Below, piece by piece: positions 53,855-64,000 of a stretch of 64,000 nt of DNA. Source of the DNA: Cepaea nemoralis (lineage: Eukaryota; Mollusca; Gastropoda; Stylommatophora; Helicidae); contig JACEFZ010028119.1 of the NCBI GenBank assembly GCA_014155875.1, positions 1 to 64,000 of the forward strand. Direction: 5' to 3'. A program made the position numbers and the translations under genes. Below the pieces are notes generated by a model, which worked only from the letters and a program-made list of their open reading frames with translations, made no database searches and was not told the DNA's origin. Position 1 is the stretch's first letter. Every line of letters starts with the position of its first letter.

Positions 53855-54572
53855 CATTTGATGATGTCACCTAGTGAAAGACAACTGAATGTCGCTAATC
53901 CCGCCGAGATCCTCCAGCCAGTGATAGTTCCCGGTTTCTGTGGAGTCGAGACACAGAAGGATAGGATACTCAACGTGAACGAAAGAGTCCTTCACACACA
54001 CACAAAAGTACTTCATTACAAATCGCATGTACAGAATTGACAGAACTGATGTGGCACGCATCGTAGAGGCACACATCAATGTCCATCACAGATCTTCAGA
54101 GGATGTCAAATCCACGCGTTTCGACCATGAAGGACTCACACGGGAGTTCTAACACTCATGCGAAATTCAAGTTGATGCAGCGAACTATCTGTGAATTCTA
54201 AAAATCAAACATAAATTATCATAGTTTATGTAATGATAAAGTCAGCGAGAATATGAATTGACGAGCTATACAACCCAACAAACTTCCGGGAAGGTTAACC
54301 CGGTCAACAAATGCCAGCAGAAGTCGGATGTGTCGGCCTAACGGAGCATGAACGCAGCTCTGCTGTAAACAGGCAAAAAAATCTCCGGATGAACGCAGCA
54401 GAAGAAGAAGAAGAAGACAACTCAACAAAGATCTAACACTGTCAAACATTGAAATAACTGAAACAAACTGCAAAATAATCGGCGATTTCATTAGCCGCTC
54501 AGAAAGATGGGTACACCCATAGACTGACAACAAAGGAGATGAAGTAGAGGACTGGGACATAAACTCTAATAT
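53855..54572 (+). pseudogene. LINE-B-family endonuclease remnant
   Basis: Follows LINE-B from just before the ORF start (GATGATGTCAC, then GCTAATCCCG) through endonuclease blocks: IDRTDVARIVEAHINVHHRS (QETHLN position lost), STRFDHEGL and, after SINE-alpha, NIEITETNCKIIGDFISRSE, where the GDFN Asn is replaced by Ile. There are many stops. Homology ends at about 54572. The element is split by SINE-alpha at 54283-54416. Confidence 0.8.
54283..54416 (+). mobile_element. SINE-alpha (GAA-tailed), copy 2
   Basis: Starts TTCCGGGAAGGTTAACCCGG, has an internal deletion of about 18 bp (the ACAACGCAATCACATCCG segment present in other copies) and ends in GAA repeats. Flanked by ACAACCCAACAAA / ACAACTCAACAAA (54270-54282 and 54417-54429). 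Inserted in the LINE-B relative. Confidence 0.88.
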
Positions 54573-55284
54573 ATATACCTGTGGGTGTGGTTATCATGTT
54601 CGTTTCATGGTCCCCATGGCTCCACCTCCACCTTGTCATTAATATATTTGGCTGATGTTTTGAGTTACAGTACTACCAGCGCGTTTTATTGTTTGATGTA
54701 TATTCAGTTATAGACCGTAGTCAGAGTTCTATGTTAGTAAGTACTTTCATCATTGTATTTATGTTCATTCTATACAGGAAATGTGCTGGGTATGATTTTA
54801 TTTGAATGCGGCAACGGTCGTAAAACTCAACACCTTGCTCTTGTAATGTGAACTTGAAACTTGAACGGACAGCAAAAAGTCGAAGTTCAGGATTTAAACA
54901 ATATTTATTCTCACATGCATGATGAGAGAAGGCGCATATGTTATTTTTCTACTTCATCCTCCTGCCCACCACTAATTGTTTCCACTCAGTCACTCCATTG
55001 AATAACAAATACATTAGGTCTACCCTAAAGTCGTTGCATGATAGTGTCGAAAACTGAGCCACCAGTGACCCACTTATCCAGAGCACTATCCTTGATAATA
55101 TCATTCCTCCGGGTGTCTTTTGATGCAGCAATCATGCTTGAGATACGACCTGACTAGACAGTAAATACAAATTGCCTGATAATTGCCGTAGGTTATTCCG
55201 TACATAACGCGCTAGGATGCCCTCTGGTGTCCTGCCAGAATATTTATTGCTTCCCTGTCGCAGATTTCCCCCTAAACGGTTGTC

Positions 55285-55286
<2 letters not shown>
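54573..55286. other. No recognised gene
   Basis: Nothing recognised apart from short random frames. Confidence 0.45.

Positions 55287-55361
<75 letters not shown>
55287..55361. repeat. (CT)n microsatellite
   Basis: About 75 bp of pure CT. Confidence 0.95.
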
Positions 55362-55363
<2 letters not shown>

Positions 55364-55649
55364 CAACAAATGTAAGTCGCGCCATAGGCGGCCGTCATTT
55401 ACAACGTTCACAATACGTGCGTAATTTCATGGCTGTAATGTAATATACGTCTATGTTCGTTACATGTTCAGGCTGTATCCAACACTACCAAAAAAAAAAA
55501 AAACGTTCGAAAACGTAATTCTCAGCTCATTCAGAGCAAAACGCAAATAAACAGACTAAGAAACACATAAGGACACAACTACATCACACACAGTAAACGA
55601 CTAAGTAAATGACTCTTCTACACACCACAAAGCGTGTCTGGCCCATGCT

Positions 55650-55770
55650 GGTAAACCCATATTTGTATAGACCAAACAGCGCTCGTGGGTCATATAGTCA
55701 ACATCAAACCAGCAGTCCCACTTCTGAAGACATGTTCCGGTACCATTTTGAGAGTCCAGGTCAATTTCAA
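55650..55770 (-). mobile_element. SINE-delta fragment, copy 3
   Basis: Shares the CCATATTTGTATAGACCAAA, CTTCTGAAGACATGTTCCGG and GAGAGTCCAGGTCAATT segments with the two other copies. The centre, where the first copy has its minisatellite, is a single short unit here. Confidence 0.5.
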
Positions 55771-55814
55771 AAATCCACTTCGATACAAATTCAAACCAAA
55801 CAATTAAACTACGC

Positions 55815-55990
55815 AGACAATTATGAAACAACAACATAACATAGACAATTAAGAAACAACTACATCACACAGACATGCAATAAACAACTACATAACACAA
55901 GCAATAAACAACTACATCACACTTACAAGGAAGAAACAAAAACTCCATCACACAGACATGGAAGAAAACTACATCACACTGTGGGGTAGT
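55815..55990. repeat. Degenerate tandem repeat (AACAACTACATCACACA type)
   Basis: About five loosely repeated units of 28-40 bp built on AACTACATCACAC and AAACAACTACATAACAC. No fixed period. Confidence 0.6.
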
Positions 55991-56104
55991 TACTGAATAT
56001 ATAGGGAAATGAATCCTCAGATCCTCATAGCCAACTGTATAAGAAACTTTACATGGATCAATACGACTTTCTAGGGGTATAGACTAATTATAAAGTGATG
56101 TTTC

Positions 56105-56420
56105 CTAACAGAGGCCAATCCATCCATCCATCATGTGCCATGCCGGTAAGCGTGGGCGGTCATGTTTTGCCATCTCACTCGATCACCAGAGTCGTGGATC
56201 AGCTCAGTGTTTCTTCTCGACCATGCCACGAGGCCAAGATGGAGAGCAGCCGACAGATAGTTGTAGGTTATGTTCTCCACCTTCACGACAGTAGGCAGAG
56301 GATCTCTTTATTTTAGAGGAGACAATGGCTACGGTCATTGACCAGTATGATCACTGCTGGGAAGGAAAGCAATGGCAAACTACCTTCTTTATAGATGCCA
56401 AGAAAATCATGTTGTGTGGA
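56105..56420. mobile_element. LINE-C fragment with inverted 5' part
   Basis: The left part (56105-56232) is the LINE-C 3' end in antisense (CATGTGCCATGCCGGTAAGC, then CTCGACCATGCCACGAGGCC). It is joined directly to a sense segment (56240-56420) matching the LINE-C 5' untranslated region at 49441-49610. The rest of the element is absent. Confidence 0.75.
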
Positions 56421-60319
<3,899 letters not shown>

Positions 60320-60411
60320 TAAAGTCACCATAAAGTGCCCAGACAGCTGGCGTAGGCGTTCATGGCTCTCCACAGATCTCGATCTTTGATTTTCTGGATC
60401 AACTCTGCTGC

Positions 60412-62436
60412 TTATATTCCTCCGTGCCACCGTCTCAATCCATCCAGCATCATTTCTCTTGGTCTGCCACTGCCTCTCTTCCCCTCGATCTTTCCAGTTG
60501 TCACGATGTTCTCCAATGCCTCTCTTCTCCTTACATGACCAAAGAAAACTGTTTGTCTCTTTCTTATTGTTGTATATAGTGTTCTAGTTTCATTAGCCTG
60601 TTTCAGGCAGTCGTTGTTAGTTACTCTGGCAGTCCCAGGAATTTGAGACATTCGTCTCGGGAACCACATCTCTGTTGCTTCTAATTCCTTCTTAATTTGT
60701 TCATTTACATTCCAAGATTCACTGCCATACAGCAAAACTGATTCTACATAACATTTCAGCACTCTCTTTCTTACACTCAGTGATAGTGACCTATTGCACA
60801 AGATACTCTTCATTTTCTTAAATGCGGCCTTTGCTTGCCGTATTCTGCTCTTAATCTCTGTTGTACATCTTCCATCTGATGTTATAAATGTCCCTAGGTA
60901 TCTAAAATTATCCACTTGGTTAAGAATTTTCCCTTCTATTTCTATGTCACATGTTGGTGTCACCATTTTCTTTGATATCACCATTGTTACTGTTTTCTTG
61001 ATATTCAAGGAGAGTCCTTTCCTTGCACTCTCTGTTACTACAATGTCCAATAATTGTTGTAGGTCTGTTGAATTATCTGCTACCAATACTGTGTCATCTG
61101 CTTAGCGTATATTATTTATATTATAACCTCCAACTTGTATTCCTGGCATCTCTTTGATCTCTCTCATTATTACATCGCTATATAGGGAGAAGAGATCTGG
61201 TGACAAGACACATCCCTGTCGTACTCCTAGCTTAATGTGTTCGTAACTACCCTCTTTATTTCCAATTTTAATTGCTGCTACTTGGTTCCAGTAAATATTC
61301 TTTATTATTCTTAAATCTAACCCATCAACGTTGATATCTTCCAACATTTTAATCAGTTCATCATGTTTTACTTTCTCAAATGCTTTAGTATAATCTATGA
61401 GGCATAAATATATGTCTTCCTGTTTCTCTTTTGACCTTTCTATTAGTGTCCGTGATGTATATATTGCATTGTTTGTACCCTTTCCCTCCACAAATCCATA
61501 CTGTTCTTCACTAATTTCCATCTTTATTTTCTTTCTGGTTCTTCTCATTATGATTCTGATCAGAATCTTAGAGATATGGTTTATTAGGTTAATTGTACGA
61601 AAATCTTCACATTCAATTGCTCCTGGTCTTTTTGGTATAGCTATAAATACAGATTTCAGCATATCACTTGGTAAATATCCACTGCTGTAAATATCATTTA
61701 AAATTTTGGTTAATATATCTACTCCAAATTCTCCCAATACTTCTAATTCTTCTATTGTGATTTCATCTGGTCCAGCTGTTTTTCCTTTCTTCATATATTT
61801 CATAACGACAGCGACTTCTTTTAGAATAGGTGCACCTTCTAAGCTACTTTCTTCTGTTAATTCTTCCCTTTCCCCATCATATAATTCTCTTATATACTCA
61901 TTTCACCTCTTCATTATAGCACCTTCCTCCAATAATATCTTTCCTGTTTTTGATTTCAAACACCATGTATTTATTCTTATTTTTCTTCACGTCAGCTCAC
62001 TGATTTGTCTGTGCATATTTTTTGTATCTGTAATTGCATTTAATTCATTATTTTTGCACTGCTCATTTAACCAACTTTCTTTTGCCTTCCAACTTTTATC
62101 TTGTATTTCTTTATTTATCTTAGCGTATTCTTGTTTGTCATTTTTACTCTGTTTTCATTTGTCCATCAGCATTAAGATTTCTTCATTCATCCATTTTTTC
62201 TTAGCTATTTGACTTCTCTCCGGTAATATTTCTTTGCTAGTTTGATGAATGGAATCCCTTAACATTTCCCATTGTTCATTTATAATCTGTATTTTAGCTA
62301 TTGCATTGTACCTATTTTTCACAGTCACTCTGTATTGTTCTTGAATTTCTTTATCTACTTTCAAAACCTCTTTATTAAGTCTCATGTTCATAACCATTTT
62401 TTCCCTCTCTTTAATCTTACTTTTATTTGTCCACAT
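60412..62436 (-). pseudogene. LINE-E linker, reverse transcriptase and C-terminal domain
   Basis: The linker frame 62436-62155 and broken pieces lead to the RT at 61803-61102: GKTAGPDEITIEELEVLGEF, FIAIPKRPGAIECEDFRTIN, LCLIDYTKAFEKVKHDEL (first catalytic Asp), LGVRQGCVLSPDLFSLYSDV. The YADD box reads NIR-stop-ADDTVLVADNS, with TAA (61101-61099) in place of the Tyr codon. The thumb and C-terminal domain (61086-60412: NFRYLGTFITSDGRCTTEIK, VFFGHVRRREALENIV, GKIEGKRGSGRPREMMLDGL) are otherwise open. Confidence 0.88.
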
Positions 62437-62449
62437 AGTGGTACATGAT

Positions 62450-63295
62450 CACTATTACAGTCGGTGCCAGGCATTGTTTTTACATTAATTAGAGAATTTA
62501 TAATTCTTTTATTAATTAGTCTGTAGTCAATCTGTTGCGTATTTTCTGATCGGAGCTTTTCCGTGTGTATAGTCGTCTTTTATGGTGTTTAAACCACGTG
62601 TTTCCAATTATCATATCATTGATATTTGCCCATTCTATCAGCTTTTCCCCTCTTTCATTTCTTGTTACTAAACCATAATTCCCCACTACATCCTCCATTT
62701 TCCCCTTTCCTACTTTTGCATTAAAATCTCCAAGTATTATTTTTATTTCCTGTGATCCAATTCGAGCCATCGCCATTTCTATTTCGCCGTAAAAGTGTTG
62801 TATTTCTTCATCACTACTGCTTGTTGTTGGTGCATATACTTGTATGATGTTTATATCTATTGGTTTGCCTTTGATTTTGACCAAAATAACTCTATCTGAA
62901 ATACATCAGTATCCATTAAGAGACTTGGCTGTTTTTTCGTCAAGTATTATTCCTACACCTTTTTCATGTGTATCCCCTCCAGAATAAATTATTGTGTGGT
63001 TGTCAGCTATAATTTTGCCCGATCCCTTCCATCTCATCTCACTAACGCCTAGTATATTCATTTTCATGCCATCCATTTCTCTTAGAACATTGTTCAACTT
63101 TCCTAGCTCATTTAATGTCCTAACATTCCATGTTCCTACTCTAAATTTATTTATTTTATTTATGATTTTGCCATCAATTGCTGGATGACGGTCTGGTGTC
63201 ACCCGTGGCTCATGACTGTCTCTACCGGACGAGGATGTCCTAAGACAGCCATTAAAGATAATGTGGTGGTTTACCCTTGCCTTCCACATCCACAT
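62450..63295 (-). pseudogene. LINE-E endonuclease, one stop and one frameshift
   Basis: From 63295: NKFRVGTWNVRTLNELGKLN (N-terminal block), MNILGVSEMRWKGSG (catalytic Glu), then an in-frame TGA (62907-62905), then PIDINIIQVYAPTTSS, IKIILGDFNAKVG (Asp/Asn), RNERGEKLIEWANINDMIIG and TWFKHHKRRLYTRKS. A frameshift follows at about 62530, after which the final GTDCNSDHVPL Asp-His block is readable near 62460. All main catalytic motifs survive. Confidence 0.85.
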
Positions 63296-63621
63296 GGTGG
63301 TCTTTTACTTCTACCTTTGACAGTCATTTCCGACTGTAAGGACAAGTGAGTGCCCTGCTCTGCTCAGCTGCAGAGTTGTCCACTTATTCCGGTGGATACT
63401 CGGTCCCTAGAGCTGTGTTAGCCACACCGTGGTGTGTTTCCCATCCTCTACCGCTGGGAGGTGCAGTTGGGATTTTCCCTTCATAAAGTTATGGTCTCTG
63501 ACCAAAACTCTCCAGTAATCACTCTTTCCGCATTGGAAAGGCATTATCCTCCCCCAGCCTTGAGGACTATGGCCCTCCTGTTGTCATCCATCATCATTTA
63601 TGATATTACCCCGTTTCCACC

Positions 63622-63700
63622 CAAATGAAGAAATGTTCAGCCCAATGAAGAAATTTTCACCCCAATGAAGAAATTTTCAGCCCAATGAAGAAATCACCAG
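63622..63700. repeat. 23-bp tandem repeat, four copies
   Basis: Units of AATGAAGAAATTTTCAGCCC with small variants (ATGTTCAG, TTTTCACC). Confidence 0.85.
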
Positions 63701-63791
63701 TTTATGTAGAAAATATGTGCCAAACAATATAGCCATACCCACAGAAACAAATGAAAAAGAAAATGGAAAAAGAGGAAGAGGGAAAGAAAAA

Positions 63792-63793
63792 GA

Positions 63794-63864
<71 letters not shown>

Positions 63865-63877
63865 TGTGTGTGTGTGT

Positions 63878-63936
<59 letters not shown>
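63792..63936. repeat. (GA)n microsatellite with a central (GT)n
   Basis: Two GA tracts separated by about 16 bp of GT (63862-63877). Open frames across it are artefacts. Confidence 0.95.
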
Positions 63937-63940
<4 letters not shown>

Positions 63941-64000
63941 GAAGTGATTATGGCACAAGGGTGGGTCACTTAGGCCCCATCACCTCAACATCTGATGCAG

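Larger units (their letters stand above)
60320..63600 (-). mobile_element. LINE-E, RTE-like non-LTR retrotransposon, near full length, inactive
   Basis: Minus-strand element with a 5' untranslated region (about 63600-63300, including AAGGCAAGGGTAAACCACCA), endonuclease, linker, RT and C-terminal domain, ending near 60320. At about 3.3 kb it is close to full length. The frame is preserved in long blocks with only a few lesions, so it is younger than LINE-D and the LINE-C copies. Confidence 0.88.

Overview
This window is eukaryotic and almost entirely mobile or tandem-repeat DNA. I found no convincing single-copy host gene, no rRNA gene and no functional tRNA gene. The mixture (RTE-like and RNase H-bearing non-LTR elements, a gypsy-type LTR element, hAT, mariner and Helitron DNA transposons, tRNA-derived SINEs, very long AT/GA/CA/CTAC microsatellites and several minisatellites) fits a large repeat-rich invertebrate genome, such as an arthropod or mollusc. 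The sequence alone does not let me choose between them.

Layout. 0-9 kb holds a hAT remnant, several decayed copies of one RTE-like LINE family (called LINE-C here), a possible solitary LTR and unassigned DNA. 9.7-15.3 kb holds tRNA-type SINEs, a 44-bp minisatellite that appears to have grown from a SINE body, a CAAG-tailed SINE and a 56-bp minisatellite. 15.5-19.5 kb holds a 5'-truncated LINE-A copy, a full-length but dead mariner and a hAT end. 19.7-24.1 kb is a minus-strand RTE-like element (LINE-D) split by a Helitron. 24.1-26.9 kb holds a hAT MITE and a ZBED-type hAT transposase pseudogene split by a SINE. 27.0-28.4 kb is simple-sequence DNA with a strong G/T strand bias.

31.9-48.6 kb is the most informative part, a five-level nest in which every junction carries a target-site duplication. 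A 42-bp minisatellite was interrupted by a truncated LINE-A (duplication ATAACTGTTACC). LINE-A was then split twice: by a 5.1-kb LINE-B with an intact endonuclease-RT-RNase H protein (duplication AGTCTAAACC), and by an 8.6-kb LTR retrotransposon (duplication GCTGC). One LTR of the latter was split by a 1.9-kb element encoding only a Gag-like ORF1 protein (13-bp duplication). Removing the insertions restores the LINE-A reading frame and two LTRs of exactly 727 bp.

48.7-64 kb carries further LINE-C and LINE-B remnants, three SINEs, a 45-bp minisatellite, a largely unassigned stretch (57.5-60.3 kb) and an almost complete but inactivated RTE-like element (LINE-E).

The best candidates for something undescribed are these. 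LINE-B has one intact ORF2-type protein and no ORF1, while a separate ORF1-only element lies in the same nest. The ORF1-only element has a histone-like stem-loop right after its stop codon. A 134-160-bp SINE matches the 3' end of LINE-B. The LTR element fuses Gag-protease directly to an integrase-like segment and lacks reverse transcriptase. Names such as LINE-A to E and SINE-alpha to epsilon are local labels for this annotation.
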